A stretch of 64,000 nt of DNA from the NCBI RefSeq assembly GCF_018139485.1, contig NZ_JAGSNF010000022.1, forward strand, positions 1-64,000, read 5' to 3'. Positions within the stretch are counted from its first letter, which is position 1. Every line of letters begins with the position of its first letter. Position numbers and translations under genes: made by a program. This document shows, one piece after another, positions 33,674-42,308 of this stretch. The notes beneath the pieces are model-generated. The model had not been told where the DNA came from, made no database searches, and saw only the letters and a program-made list of their open reading frames with translations. Origin of the DNA: Phycicoccus avicenniae. Its GTDB lineage: Bacteria; Actinomycetota; Actinomycetes; Actinomycetales; Dermatophilaceae.

Positions 33674-34468
33674 GTGACGACGTTCGTGGCACTCGGCGAC
33701 TCGCTCACCGAGGGGGTCGGCGACCCCCATCCGGACTACCCGAACGGCTGGCGTGGCTGGGCCAAGCTCGTCGCCGACGCGCTGGGCACGCACACGGAGG
33801 ACGCGGCCTACGTCAACCTCGCGCTGCGGGGTCGGCGCGTGGCGCAGGTGCTCGAGCACCAGGTGCCCGTGGTGGTAAGGGCCCGGCCGTCGCTCGCGAC
33901 GGTCTGGGCGGGCGGCAACGACCTCCTCCTGCCGCGCGTCGACGTCGACGTCGTGGCCGCGACGCTCGACGCGGTCGTCGCGGCGGTGGCGGCCCCGTCC
34001 ACCCGCGTCGTGGTGCTGACCGTCCCCGAGGTCACCGTCACGCCCCTGCTGCGGCGTGCGCGTCCGCGCGTCGTCGCCTACAACGACCGGGTCCGGGCTC
34101 TCGCGGAGCGTCGGGGCGCGACCCTCGTGGACGTCGCCGATCTCGGCCGCTGGGGACCGGACGCGTTCTGTGTCGACCGGGTGCACCTCAACGCGTGGGG
34201 GCACCGGCTCGTCGCCCACCGGGTGGCGGACGCGCTCGGCGTGGGCCCGGTGCGGGGCTCGCGCCGGGAGGCCGCGCCGGGGCACCGCCCCACCGCACCG
34301 CGCTGGGCCGAGGAGGCCCGGTGGTGGACGGGCGCCGTCGTCCCGCACGTGTGGCGCTGGGGGACGATGGCCGGTCGCCGGGACCGACGGGAACCGAAGT
34401 GGGCCGAGCCGGTCCCGTGCGTCGGGAGGCTCGCGGGCCGGGAGGCGGCGTCCGGCCTCACACCGTGA
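33674..34468 (+). CDS. SGNH/GDSL hydrolase, paralogue 2
   Basis: A 264-residue SGNH hydrolase. Block I is ALGDSLTEGVGDPH (about residue 7), block III WAGGNDLL (about 77), and block V CVDRVHLNAWGH (about 170). It shares GDSxTEGVGDPHxxYPNGxRGWA with the divergent paralogue, and both end in a Trp/Arg-rich tail with a P-K-W motif, so they come from one duplication and inversion. It overlaps the convergent TspO-like gene by 11 bases. Confidence 0.87.
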   Translation: MTTFVALGDSLTEGVGDPHPDYPNGWRGWAKLVADALGTHTEDAAYVNLALRGRRVAQVLEHQVPVVVRARPSLATVWAGGNDLLLPRVDVDVVAATLDAVVAAVAAPSTRVVVLTVPEVTVTPLLRRARPRVVAYNDRVRALAERRGATLVDVADLGRWGPDAFCVDRVHLNAWGHRLVAHRVADALGVGPVRGSRREAAPGHRPTAPRWAEEARWWTGAVVPHVWRWGTMAGRRDRREPKWAEPVPCVGRLAGREAASGLTP

Positions 34469-35261
34469 GCCGCGCGTGCTCCTGGGTGGCCGCGGCGACG
34501 ACGACGACGGCCGCGACGAGCGCGGCGAGGCCGACCGGGACGGACGCCGGCTCGTCGGCGAGGCGGCCCCACCCGGCCCACGCCAGGCCCCACGCGAGGG
34601 CGACCGCGACGGACCACCGACCGCCGAACCGCCGGGCGAGCCCCACCCCGACGGCGGCGACGAGGCCGACCCCCACGAGCGCGAGCACCGTCGCGAGCGC
34701 ACCGCCGTCGAGACGCACACCGCTCGAGGAGAGGGCGGCGAAGACGTTGGCGGCCGACGCGACGACGACCCAGCCGAGGTAGAGGCCGAACGTCCCGTCG
34801 ACGAGCACCGACTCCCCGACCCCGTACGACGGCGTCCGCTGCAAGCGGTCGACGAGGGCGAACAGGGTCGCTGCCAGCGCGAGGATGACGACGACGCTCA
34901 CCCACACCCAGCCCTGCTGGGTCACCAGGAGCCACGACGCGTTGAGGACCATCGACGCCGCGGCGAGCCATCCCGTCGCGCGGTGCCGCCGGTCGGTCGC
35001 GTGCTCGGGCAGCCACTGCCAGACGGTGTACCCGAGGAGGCCGAGGTAGATCGGGGTCCAGATCGAGAACGCCGGCCCCGCGGGGGCCAGGAGCGTGGCG
35101 TCGGCGGCGAGCGCGCCGCCGGCGGAGTCCTCGACCTGCGTCCCGAGGACGCCGAGCCCGACGAGGGTCCCGACGACGCAGAACACCTCCGCGACGGTCA
35201 CCACCACCTGACGGCGTCGGTCCTCGGCGGTCGGCGTGCTGCCGGTCGTCACGGTGGCCAT
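34458..35261 (-). CDS. TspO/MBR-related membrane protein, long form
   Basis: A 267-residue membrane protein with about eight helices. The TspO signature region is visible in PAGPAFSIWTPIYLGLLGYTVWQWLP (about residues 60-85), and Trp residues are abundant. At 267 residues it is over 100 longer than bacterial TspO (about 160), so helices have been added at the C-terminus. TspO proteins bind porphyrins and affect stress responses; whether this one does is unknown. The ATG at 35259-35261 lies behind a GATACC -10 within a divergent palindrome. Confidence 0.75.
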   Translation of the reverse strand: MATVTTGSTPTAEDRRRQVVVTVAEVFCVVGTLVGLGVLGTQVEDSAGGALAADATLLAPAGPAFSIWTPIYLGLLGYTVWQWLPEHATDRRHRATGWLAAASMVLNASWLLVTQQGWVWVSVVVILALAATLFALVDRLQRTPSYGVGESVLVDGTFGLYLGWVVVASAANVFAALSSSGVRLDGGALATVLALVGVGLVAAVGVGLARRFGGRWSVAVALAWGLAWAGWGRLADEPASVPVGLAALVAAVVVVAAATQEHARLTV

Positions 35262-35268
35262 GCCCCAC

Positions 35269-35287
35269 GGTATCCCGGCGGGATACT
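35269..35287. promoter_or_regulatory. Palindromic divergent leaderless promoter
   Basis: A perfect 17-base palindrome (35270-35286) carries a -10 hexamer in each arm: GATACT (35282-35287) ends 6 bases before ATG 35294, and GATACC on the minus strand (complement of 35269-35274) ends 7 bases before ATG 35261. The two promoters must exclude each other, or be bound by one dimeric protein. Confidence 0.6.
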
Positions 35288-35293
35288 GGGCCC

Positions 35294-35545
35294 ATGACCG
35301 AGCACCTCCTCGTCTTCCCCGACCGCGACGTGGCCGAGCAGGTCGCCGACGAGCTCCGCGACGAGGGGTTCACGGAGGTCCGGGTCGTCCGCGAGGCGCT
35401 CTCCGGCGAGGACGACGCCGAGGACCACGAGTGGGCCGTGCACGTCGTCGTCGAGGGCGACCGGGACATCCCCGACCTGCGGGAACGGCTCTCGGCTCTC
35501 GCGCAGGAGCGTGACGGCTGGTACGACCCGACCCCGCTCGGGTAG
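35294..35545 (+). CDS. RraB-like small protein
   Basis: An 83-residue acidic protein resembling the regulator of ribonuclease E activity B family: an alternating beta-alpha start (HLLVFPDRDVAEQVADELRDEGF), a central VRVVREALSGEDDAEDHEWAVHVVV and a final helix. In E. coli RraB inhibits RNase E; an equivalent role in actinobacteria is not established. It starts leaderless. Confidence 0.7.
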   Translation: MTEHLLVFPDRDVAEQVADELRDEGFTEVRVVREALSGEDDAEDHEWAVHVVVEGDRDIPDLRERLSALAQERDGWYDPTPLG

Positions 35546-35555
35546 GGACCGCTGC

Positions 35556-36011
35556 ATGGACATCACCGACATCACGCTCGTGCCCGTCCCCCGTGACCGG
35601 CGCTCGGCCTTCGAGGAGTTCTCGCGGCGGATGGCCCAGGTCTACCTCGAACACGGCGCGACCTCGGTCGTGGACCACTGGCAGGTCGAGGACGCGGTGG
35701 GTCAGGCGGACTTCCACGCGGCGGAGTACGCGGCCGACGCGCTGGGCGACGTGGCCGGCCTCGTGTCCACGGGGCCGAGCGAGGCGGTCGTCGTCACGCT
35801 GACGCGGTGGCCCTCCCGGGATGTCCGCGACCGGGGTGTCGCCGCCGCGCTCGCCGACCCCCGCGTGGTGGCCACCCTCGACGAGGAGCCGGTCTTCGAC
35901 GGTGCACGGGTTCGCGGTGGCACCTTCGAGGTCTCGCTCGAGGCCCGGCGCGGGGCGGATCGACCGGACACGGTCGTTCCGGAAGGCGACGGGCGGTCAC
36001 CGCGTCGATAG
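35556..36011 (+). CDS. DUF1428-like (dimeric alpha-beta barrel) protein
   Basis: A 151-residue protein like YbaA/DUF1428, a ferredoxin-like dimeric alpha-beta barrel fold of unknown function. ITLVPVPRDRRSAFEEFSRRMAQVYLEHGATSVVDHW and LTRWPSRDVRDRGVAAALADPRV follow the family layout. The C-terminal 25 residues are a polar tail not typical of the family. It starts at ATG 35556, 10 bases after the previous stop, possibly cotranscribed. A TAGCGT (36009-36014) for gntP includes its stop codon. Confidence 0.7.
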   Translation: MDITDITLVPVPRDRRSAFEEFSRRMAQVYLEHGATSVVDHWQVEDAVGQADFHAAEYAADALGDVAGLVSTGPSEAVVVTLTRWPSRDVRDRGVAAALADPRVVATLDEEPVFDGARVRGGTFEVSLEARRGADRPDTVVPEGDGRSPRR

Positions 36012-36014
36012 CGT
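36009..36014 (+). promoter_or_regulatory. TAGCGT -10 for gntP, overlapping the upstream stop codon
   Basis: TAGCGT begins with the TAG stop of the DUF1428-like gene. The leader would be about 42 bases and contains AGAGGAG before ATG 36063, so this promoter is not leaderless. Confidence 0.45.
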
Positions 36015-36062
36015 GGGGTCGCCGGGGGTCCCGCCCCGGGTCCCGACCCGAGAGGAGTGACG

Positions 36063-37481
36063 ATGCCGTCACTCGCCCCTACCGCGGTCGTCGCCGCGGA
36101 CGCCGTCGAGCCCGCCTACTCCTCCGGCGTGCTCCTCCTCGTCGCCGCCGGTGCCGTCGGCGTGCTGCTCTTCCTCATCATGAAGCTGCGGATGCACGCC
36201 TTCGTGGCGCTCGTGCTCGTCAGCCTGCTCACGGCCGTCGTCACCCGCATCCCCTTCGCCGACGTCGTGCCGACCCTCCTCGACGGCTTCGGCGGCACGC
36301 TCGCCAACGTCGCCCTCCTCGTCGGGCTCGGCGCGATGATCGGCCGCCTGCTCGAGGTGAGCGGGGGCGCGCAGGTCCTCGCCGACACGCTCGTCTCGCG
36401 GTTCGGGGAGAAGCGCGCACCGCTGGCCCTCGGCGTCGCGTCGCTGCTCTTCGGCTTCCCGATCTTCTTCGACGCCGGGCTCGTCGTCATGCTGCCGATC
36501 ATCTTCAGCGTCGCGCGGCGCTTCGGCGGCTCGGTCCTCACGTACGCCCTGCCGGCGGCCGGTGCCTTCGCCGTCATGCACGCGTTCGTCCCACCGCACC
36601 CGGGGCCGGTCGCGGCCGGGGAGATCCTCGGGGCCGACATCGGCCTCCTCGTCGTCGTGGGCCTGCTCGTCGGCCTGCCGACCTGGTACCTCGCCTCCTA
36701 CCTCTTCGGGACCTGGACCGGGCGGCGCATCGACCAGGCCGTCCCCGAGCTGCTGTCGGGCGGCGCGAAGGAGCCGGAGGGCTCGGACGACCTGCCGCCG
36801 CCGGCGTTCGCGACGGTCATGGGCCTGCTCCTGCTGCCGCTCGCCCTCATCTTCCTCAACACCGGGCTCAACACCCTCGCGACGGCGGGGGTCGTCGACG
36901 GGGACGCGACCTGGGTCGGGCTGCTGCGGATGATCGGGCAGACCGCCGTCGCCCTGCTCGTCACCGTGCTCGTCGCGACCGCCGTGCTCGGCCGGGGTCG
37001 CTCGAAGTCCGACGTCGAGCAGCTGCTCAACGGCGCGCTCGCCCCGGTGTGCGCGATCATCCTCATCACCGGCGCGGGCGGCATGTTCGGCGGCGTGCTG
37101 CGGGCCAGCGGCATCGGCGAGGCGCTCGCCGGGTCGCTCGAGGGCGTCGGCCTGCCCGTCATCGTCGCCGCCTTCCTCGTCGCGACCGCGCTGCGGGTGG
37201 CGCAGGGCTCGGCGACCGTCGCGCTCACGACGACCGCCGGCCTCATCGCGCCGACCGTCGAGGCGGCCGGGTCGCTGAGCAGTATCGACCTCGCCTGCGT
37301 CGTCGTCGCCATCGCGTGCGGCTCGACCGTCCTGTCGCACGTCAACGACTCCGGCTTCTGGCTCGTCGGCCGCTTCCTCGGGATGGACGTGCGCACGACG
37401 TTGCGGACGTGGACGGTCATGGAGACCCTCATCGGCGTCGTCGGGTTCGCCCTCGCGGCCCTCGTGAGTGTCGTCCTGTGA
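36063..37481 (+). CDS. gntP: GntP family gluconate:H+ symporter
   Basis: A 472-residue membrane permease with about 12-14 helices. Family regions include ALGVASLLFGFPIFFDAGLVVMLPI (about residue 125), AFAVMHAFVPPHPGPVAAGEILGAD (about 170) and the C-terminal VARGSATVAL-type segment (VAQGSATVALTTTAGL). It imports gluconate or a related sugar acid. ATG 36063 is chosen because AGAGGAG lies 5 bases before it; the GTG at 36057 overlaps that Shine-Dalgarno. The stop overlaps gntK (GTGA), making an uptake-plus-kinase operon. Confidence 0.9.
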   Translation: MPSLAPTAVVAADAVEPAYSSGVLLLVAAGAVGVLLFLIMKLRMHAFVALVLVSLLTAVVTRIPFADVVPTLLDGFGGTLANVALLVGLGAMIGRLLEVSGGAQVLADTLVSRFGEKRAPLALGVASLLFGFPIFFDAGLVVMLPIIFSVARRFGGSVLTYALPAAGAFAVMHAFVPPHPGPVAAGEILGADIGLLVVVGLLVGLPTWYLASYLFGTWTGRRIDQAVPELLSGGAKEPEGSDDLPPPAFATVMGLLLLPLALIFLNTGLNTLATAGVVDGDATWVGLLRMIGQTAVALLVTVLVATAVLGRGRSKSDVEQLLNGALAPVCAIILITGAGGMFGGVLRASGIGEALAGSLEGVGLPVIVAAFLVATALRVAQGSATVALTTTAGLIAPTVEAAGSLSSIDLACVVVAIACGSTVLSHVNDSGFWLVGRFLGMDVRTTLRTWTVMETLIGVVGFALAALVSVVL

Positions 37482-38017
37482 GCGTCCCCGAGGGGCCCGG
37501 CCCCGGGCACGGCCGCACCCGGCACGTCGTCGTCATGGGCGTGTCCGGGTGCGGCAAGTCGACGGTGGCACAGGGGATCTCCGACGCGGTCGGGCTGCCG
37601 TTCGCCGAGGCGGACCGGTTCCACCCGGAGACGAACATCGCGAAGATGTCGGCGGGGACGCCGCTCACCGACGCCGACCGTCGGCCGTGGCTCGCCGAGC
37701 TGGCGGCGTGGATGGCCGCCCAGGCGCGGGAGGGGCAGTCCACCGTCATGGCCTGCTCGGCCCTGCGCCGGTCCTACCGCGACATCCTGCGGCACGGCCC
37801 GCCGCAGGTGCAGTTCGTCCACCTCGACGGTCCGGCCGACCTCATCGCGGCGCGGATGTCCGCCCGTCCCGACCACTTCATGCCCCCCGCCCTCCTGGAG
37901 TCGCAGGTGGCGACCCTCGAGCCGCTCGAGCCGGACGAGGACGGGGTCGTCCTCGACCTGCGGCGCGATCCCGAGACGCTCGTCGACGAGGCGGTGCGCT
38001 GGCTCGGCCGGCACTGA
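37478..38017 (+). CDS. gntK: Gluconokinase
   Basis: A 179-residue P-loop kinase that converts gluconate to 6-phosphogluconate. Walker A is MGVSGCGKSTV (about residues 20-30). The substrate segment ADRFHPETNIAKMSAGTPLTDADRRPWL and CSALRRSYRDILR are diagnostic of GntK. GTG 37478 overlaps the permease stop. No regulator gene is adjacent. Confidence 0.93.
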   Translation: MSVPEGPGPGHGRTRHVVVMGVSGCGKSTVAQGISDAVGLPFAEADRFHPETNIAKMSAGTPLTDADRRPWLAELAAWMAAQAREGQSTVMACSALRRSYRDILRHGPPQVQFVHLDGPADLIAARMSARPDHFMPPALLESQVATLEPLEPDEDGVVLDLRRDPETLVDEAVRWLGRH

Positions 38018-38035
38018 CGGGGGTGCGTGGCGCGG

Positions 38036-38056
38036 GTTGAGTGGAATAGACTCAAC
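38036..38056 (+). promoter_or_regulatory. Perfect HAIR (HspR) operator of clpB
   Basis: GTTGAGT, 7 bases, ACTCAAC is a perfect inverted repeat of the HspR-binding type. A -10-like TAGACT (38047-38052) lies within it. It is followed at 38063-38079 by a second dyad, CAGTGT-N5-ACACTG, in the clpB leader. Confidence 0.88.
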
Positions 38057-38113
38057 TTTGTTCAGTGTTGACGACACTGACGACGACCTTCGCACGAGCA
38101 GGAGACCCGACGG

Positions 38114-40681
38114 ATGGAGCTGAAGCCCACGACCAAGGTGGCCGAGGCGCTGGCCCTCGCCCAGCGCGCCGCGCAGCAGGCGGGCCACGCCGAGATCACC
38201 CCCGACCACCTCACGAGCGCCGCGCTCCGCCTCGACACGCCGCTCGCCGACGCCCTCCTCGGCGCGGCGGGTACCGGTGCAGCCCACGTCCTGGGCCAGG
38301 CCGACGCCCGGCTGCGGACCCTGCCGACCGCGAGCGGGGGGTCGTCCGCCCCCACGTTCGGCCGGGAGGCGCTCGCCGTCCTCCAGCAGGCCGACACCCT
38401 CATGCGCGCGACGGGAGACACCTTCCTCGCCCTCGACCTGCTCCTGCTCGCCCTCGCCGAGACCGGCCACCTCGCCGCCGTCGAGAAGCGTGGCGCGGCG
38501 GACATGGAGGCCAAGCTCACCGAGCTGCGGGCCGGGCGCACCGTGACGTCCGAGACCCCGGCGGAGGGCGGGGAGGCGCTGCAGCAGTACGGCACCGACC
38601 TCACCCAGGCCGCCCGCGACGGCCGCCTCGACCCCGTCATCGGCCGGGACGACGAGATCCGCCGGGTCGTGCAGGTCCTCTCCCGCCGGACGAAGAACAA
38701 CCCCGTCCTCATCGGCGACCCCGGCGTCGGCAAGACCGCCGTCGTCGAGGGTCTCGCCCAGCGCATCGTCGACGGCGACGTCCCCGAGTCCCTGCGCGGC
38801 AAGCGGCTCGTGAGCCTCGACCTCGGGGCGATGGTCGCCGGGGCCAAGTACCGCGGCGAGTTCGAGGAGCGGCTCAAGGCCGTCCTCGAGGAGATCACCG
38901 GCAGTGACGGCGAGGTCGTCACGTTCATCGACGAGCTGCACACCGTCGTCGGGGCCGGCGCGACCGGTGAGTCGGCGATGGACGCCGGCAACATGCTCAA
39001 GCCGCTCCTCGCGCGTGGGCAGCTGCGGCTCGTCGGGGCGACGACGCTCGACGAGTACCGCGAGCACGTCGAGAAGGACCCGGCCCTCGAGCGCCGCTTC
39101 CAGCAGGTGTTCGTCGGCGAGCCGTCGGTCGAGGACACCGTCGCGATCCTCCGCGGCCTCAAGGAGCGCTACGAGGCGCACCACAAGGTCGAGATCGAGG
39201 ACTCCGCCCTCGTCGCGGCGGCCTCGCTGTCCGACCGGTACATCACCGGCCGGCAGCTGCCGGACAAGGCGATCGACCTCGTCGACGAGGCCGCGTCCCG
39301 GCTGCGGATGGAGATCGACTCCAGCCCCGTCGAGATCGACGTCCTGCGCCGCCAGGTCGACCGGCTGCGGATGGAGGAGCTGCACCTCGCCCAGGAGAGC
39401 GACGAGGCCTCGAAGGAGCGGCTCGAGCGGCTGCGTGCCGACCTCGCCGACCGCACCGAGGAGCTCGACGCCCTCAACGCCCGGTGGACCGCCGAGAAGG
39501 AGGGCCTGAACCGGGTCGGTGACCTCAAGGCCCGCCTCGACGACCTGCGCACGCAGGCCGAGCGGCTCCAGCGCGACGGCGACTACGGCGGCGCGTCGAA
39601 GCTGCTCTACGGCGACATCCCCGCCCTGCAGACCCAGCTCGAGGCCGCCCAGGCCGCGGAGTCCGCGAGCGCCGAGGCCGACCTCATGGTCAAGGAGCGG
39701 GTGGGGGCCGACGACATCGCCGAGGTCATCGCGGCGTGGACCGGCATCCCCGCCGGACGGCTGCTCCAGGGCGAGACCGAGAAGCTGCTGTCGATGGAGT
39801 CGATCATCGGCTCCCGCCTCATCGGGCAGTCCGGCGCGGTCCGTGCGGTGTCCGACGCGGTGCGCCGGGCGCGGGCGGGCATCGCCGACCCGGACCGCCC
39901 CACCGGGTCCTTCCTCTTCCTCGGGCCGACCGGCGTCGGCAAGACCGAGCTCGCGAAGTCGCTCGCGGACTTCCTCTTCGACGACGAGCGGGCGATGGTC
40001 CGCCTCGACATGTCGGAGTACGCCGAGCGGCACGCCGTCGCCCGACTCATCGGCGCCCCTCCGGGGTACGTCGGGTACGAGGAGGGCGGCCAGCTCACCG
40101 AGGCCGTGCGGCGCCGGCCGTACTCGGTCGTCCTGCTCGACGAGGTCGAGAAGGCGCACCCGGAGACGTTCGACATCCTGCTCCAGGTGCTCGACGACGG
40201 CCGGCTCACCGACGGGCAGGGCCGCACCGTCGACTTCCGCAACGTCATCCTCGTCATGACCTCCAACCTCGGCTCGCAGTACCTCGTCGACCCGACCCTC
40301 GGGCCGGACGAGCGGCGCGAGGAGGTCATGGGGGTCGTGCGGCAGGCGTTCAAGCCGGAGTTCCTCAACCGGCTCGACGAGGTCGTCGTCTTCGACGCCC
40401 TCTCGACCCACGAGCTGGCCCGGATCGTCGACCTCCAGGTCCACGAGCTCGGGGCGCGGCTGCGCGACCGCCGCATCGACCTCGAGGTGTCCGACGACGC
40501 CAAGTCCTGGCTCGCCGAGCGCGGCTACGACCCGGCGTTCGGGGCACGGCCGCTGCGCCGGCTCGTCCAGCGCGAGATCGGTGACCGGCTCGCGACCGCC
40601 CTGCTCGCCGGCGAGGTCCGCGACGGCGACACCGTCCGCGTCGGCCTCGACCCCGACGCGGACACGCTCCGCCTCACCTGA
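38114..40681 (+). CDS. clpB: ATP-dependent disaggregase ClpB
   Basis: An 855-residue Hsp100 protein that, with DnaK, extracts polypeptides from aggregates. An N-domain (1-150) is followed by AAA+ 1 with [13 protein letters not shown] (about residue 200), a coiled-coil middle domain (about 395-530) with the long charged helix that distinguishes ClpB from ClpC, and AAA+ 2 with [14 protein letters not shown] (about 605). [12 protein letters not shown] and VRLDMSEY are present. It shares HspR control with the dnaK operon. Strong hairpins follow the stop. Confidence 0.97.
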   Translation: MELKPTTKVAEALALAQRAAQQAGHAEITPDHLTSAALRLDTPLADALLGAAGTGAAHVLGQADARLRTLPTASGGSSAPTFGREALAVLQQADTLMRATGDTFLALDLLLLALAETGHLAAVEKRGAADMEAKLTELRAGRTVTSETPAEGGEALQQYGTDLTQAARDGRLDPVIGRDDEIRRVVQVLSRRTKNNPVLIGDPGVGKTAVVEGLAQRIVDGDVPESLRGKRLVSLDLGAMVAGAKYRGEFEERLKAVLEEITGSDGEVVTFIDELHTVVGAGATGESAMDAGNMLKPLLARGQLRLVGATTLDEYREHVEKDPALERRFQQVFVGEPSVEDTVAILRGLKERYEAHHKVEIEDSALVAAASLSDRYITGRQLPDKAIDLVDEAASRLRMEIDSSPVEIDVLRRQVDRLRMEELHLAQESDEASKERLERLRADLADRTEELDALNARWTAEKEGLNRVGDLKARLDDLRTQAERLQRDGDYGGASKLLYGDIPALQTQLEAAQAAESASAEADLMVKERVGADDIAEVIAAWTGIPAGRLLQGETEKLLSMESIIGSRLIGQSGAVRAVSDAVRRARAGIADPDRPTGSFLFLGPTGVGKTELAKSLADFLFDDERAMVRLDMSEYAERHAVARLIGAPPGYVGYEEGGQLTEAVRRRPYSVVLLDEVEKAHPETFDILLQVLDDGRLTDGQGRTVDFRNVILVMTSNLGSQYLVDPTLGPDERREEVMGVVRQAFKPEFLNRLDEVVVFDALSTHELARIVDLQVHELGARLRDRRIDLEVSDDAKSWLAERGYDPAFGARPLRRLVQREIGDRLATALLAGEVRDGDTVRVGLDPDADTLRLT

Positions 40682-40697
40682 CCCACCCGCCTCCCCT

Positions 40698-40756
40698 TTT
40701 CGGGGTGACCCCGAAATGTCCCCCGACACAAGGGAAACGTTCTCTTGTGTCGGGGG
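40698..40756. terminator. Two successive perfect hairpins after clpB
   Basis: A 19-base palindrome (40698-40716) is followed by a hairpin with a 13-base perfect stem, extendable to about 17 pairs (40720-40756). The segment ACGTTCTCTTGT, part of the second hairpin, is repeated directly at 40758-40769. Termination is likely; the extra repeat suggests a mobile or interspersed element. Confidence 0.7.
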
Positions 40757-40844
40757 ACGTTCTCTTGTCTCGCGCTCGCCGGGCCGGCCACGACGTCGCG
40801 GGCGGCCACCGGCACCGGAGCGCGTCAGGGTCGGACCGCAGGCG

Positions 40845-40850
40845 TAGCGT
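40845..40850 (+). promoter_or_regulatory. TAGCGT -10 of leaderless DinB-like gene
   Basis: TAGCGT ends 7 bases before ATG 40858, with no Shine-Dalgarno. Confidence 0.55.
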
Positions 40851-40857
40851 CGGCGGC

Positions 40858-41367
40858 ATGGCCACGATCAGCGACATCCTCACCGACGCCCTCGACCGCG
40901 TCCGGGAGAGCGTCCACGTCCTCCTCGACGACGTCCCGCAGGAGCAGCTCGCCACCCCGCCCGCCCCCGGTGCCAACACCGTCGCCTGGCTCGTCTGGCA
41001 CACGACCCGGGTGCTCGACACCCACGTGGCCGACGCGTTCGACCGCGACGTCGTCTGGACGACCGGCGGCTGGTCCGAGCGCTTCGACCTGCCCTTCCCC
41101 GCGAGCGCGCACGGGTACGGGATGTCCTACGACGAGGTCCTCGCCGTCCGGGCCGACGCCGAGGACCTGCGCGGCTACTTCGACGCGACGCACGCCCTCG
41201 TCGCCGACGCGCTGCGCACCCTCGACGACGCCGACCTCGACCGCGTCGTCGACGAGGACTGGGACCCGCCGGTGACGCTCGCCGTCCGGCTCGTCAGCGC
41301 CCTCAACGACGCCACCCAGCACGTCGGCCAGGCGGCCTACGCGGCGGGCATCCTCACCCGGCCGTAG
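40858..41367 (+). CDS. DinB-like/DUF664 four-helix protein
   Basis: A 169-residue protein with the DinB/mycothiol maleylpyruvate isomerase-like four-helix bundle. His residues that could bind a metal are in VAWLVWHTTRVLDTHVADAF (about 47 and 54) and in NDATQHVGQAAYAAG (about 157). Such proteins are often thiol (mycothiol or bacillithiol) transferases; the substrate is unknown. Confidence 0.75.
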   Translation: MATISDILTDALDRVRESVHVLLDDVPQEQLATPPAPGANTVAWLVWHTTRVLDTHVADAFDRDVVWTTGGWSERFDLPFPASAHGYGMSYDEVLAVRADAEDLRGYFDATHALVADALRTLDDADLDRVVDEDWDPPVTLAVRLVSALNDATQHVGQAAYAAGILTRP

Positions 41368-41464
41368 TCGACGCCCGGGGTCGCTGCCCCGGGCCCTGGA
41401 CACCTGCCCCCCTCGTCGGCACCCCGGCACGACCCGACGGGCCGGCACGGGCGAGGATCGGGTC

Positions 41465-42271
41465 ATGCCCGAGCTGCCCGAGGTCGAGTCCGCCCGTGCC
41501 GTCATCGAGCGGTCGGCCCTGCACCGCACGATCACCGACGTCGACGACAGCGACTCGTGGGAGTGCCGTCCGCACCCGCCGGGCGAGATCCGCGACGCCC
41601 TCGTCGGGCACCGGCTCACCGCAGCGCACCGCCGGGGCAAGTCGATCTGGTGCGAGCTCGGCGGGGACGCCCCACCGCTCGGCATCCACCTCGGGATGAG
41701 CGGTCGCATCCTCGTCGTCGGCCCCGAGGGCGAGGACGAGGGCGGCGACTACCAGGGGAGCGGCCGGCGCCGTCCGCGACGGCGCAAGGAGGAGTGGTAC
41801 CGGTTCACCCTGACCTTCGAGGGGGGCGGTCGGATGCGGTTGCTCGACCCGCGCCGGCTGGGTCGGATCCGCCTCGACCCGGACGTCGACGCGCTCGGCC
41901 CGGACGCCGAGGAGATCACCCGGGAGCAGTTCCGCGAGCGGATCGGCACCGGGAAGGCCCCGGTCAAGGCGCGGCTGCTCGACCAGCAGCGGGTCGCGGG
42001 AGTCGGCAACCTGCTCGCCGACGAGGTGCTGTGGCAGGCCGAGATCGACCCCCGCCGCCCCGCGGGTGAGCTGTCCACCGAGGAGCTCGACGAGCTGCGC
42101 CGACGCCTGCGGTCCGCGATCCGCACGGCCGTGCGTCAGGGCGGCGTGCACACCCTCGAGGTGGTCCGGCACCGAGGGGCGTCGGGACACTGTCCCCGGT
42201 GCGGGAGCGAGATGGCCCGCGCGACGGTCGGCAGCCGCACGACGTGGTTCTGCCCCCGCGAGCAGCGCTGA
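41465..42271 (+). CDS. Fpg/Nei family DNA glycosylase (Fpg-type)
   Basis: A 268-residue base-excision enzyme beginning MPELPEVESAR, with catalytic Pro1 and Glu2 after Met removal. The H2TH region is QQRVAGVGNLLADEVLWQAEIDP (about 175-197), and the zinc finger has CPRCGSEM and a last Cys in WFCPREQR. A charged insert GEDEGGDYQGSGRRRPRRRKEE (about 92-113) is unusual. Only one Cys is visible in the second half of the finger, so zinc binding may need the neighbouring His or be altered. It resembles the divergent Fpg-like actinobacterial paralogues rather than MutM proper. Confidence 0.85.
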   Translation: MPELPEVESARAVIERSALHRTITDVDDSDSWECRPHPPGEIRDALVGHRLTAAHRRGKSIWCELGGDAPPLGIHLGMSGRILVVGPEGEDEGGDYQGSGRRRPRRRKEEWYRFTLTFEGGGRMRLLDPRRLGRIRLDPDVDALGPDAEEITREQFRERIGTGKAPVKARLLDQQRVAGVGNLLADEVLWQAEIDPRRPAGELSTEELDELRRRLRSAIRTAVRQGGVHTLEVVRHRGASGHCPRCGSEMARATVGSRTTWFCPREQR

Positions 42272-42308
42272 CCGACAGCAGCCGACCTGCGAGCAGCCCC
42301 GACCCACC

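Noticed and set aside
36698-40729. A 1343-codon open frame antisense to gntP, gntK and clpB
   Set aside because: Its composition is Arg/Glu/Val/Gly/Leu-rich with no domain, and the sense strand encodes well-known proteins. Long antisense frames are a by-product of high GC codon use.
40698-40769. Insertion sequence ends
   Set aside because: No transposase remnant, target duplication or long inverted terminal repeat lies nearby.
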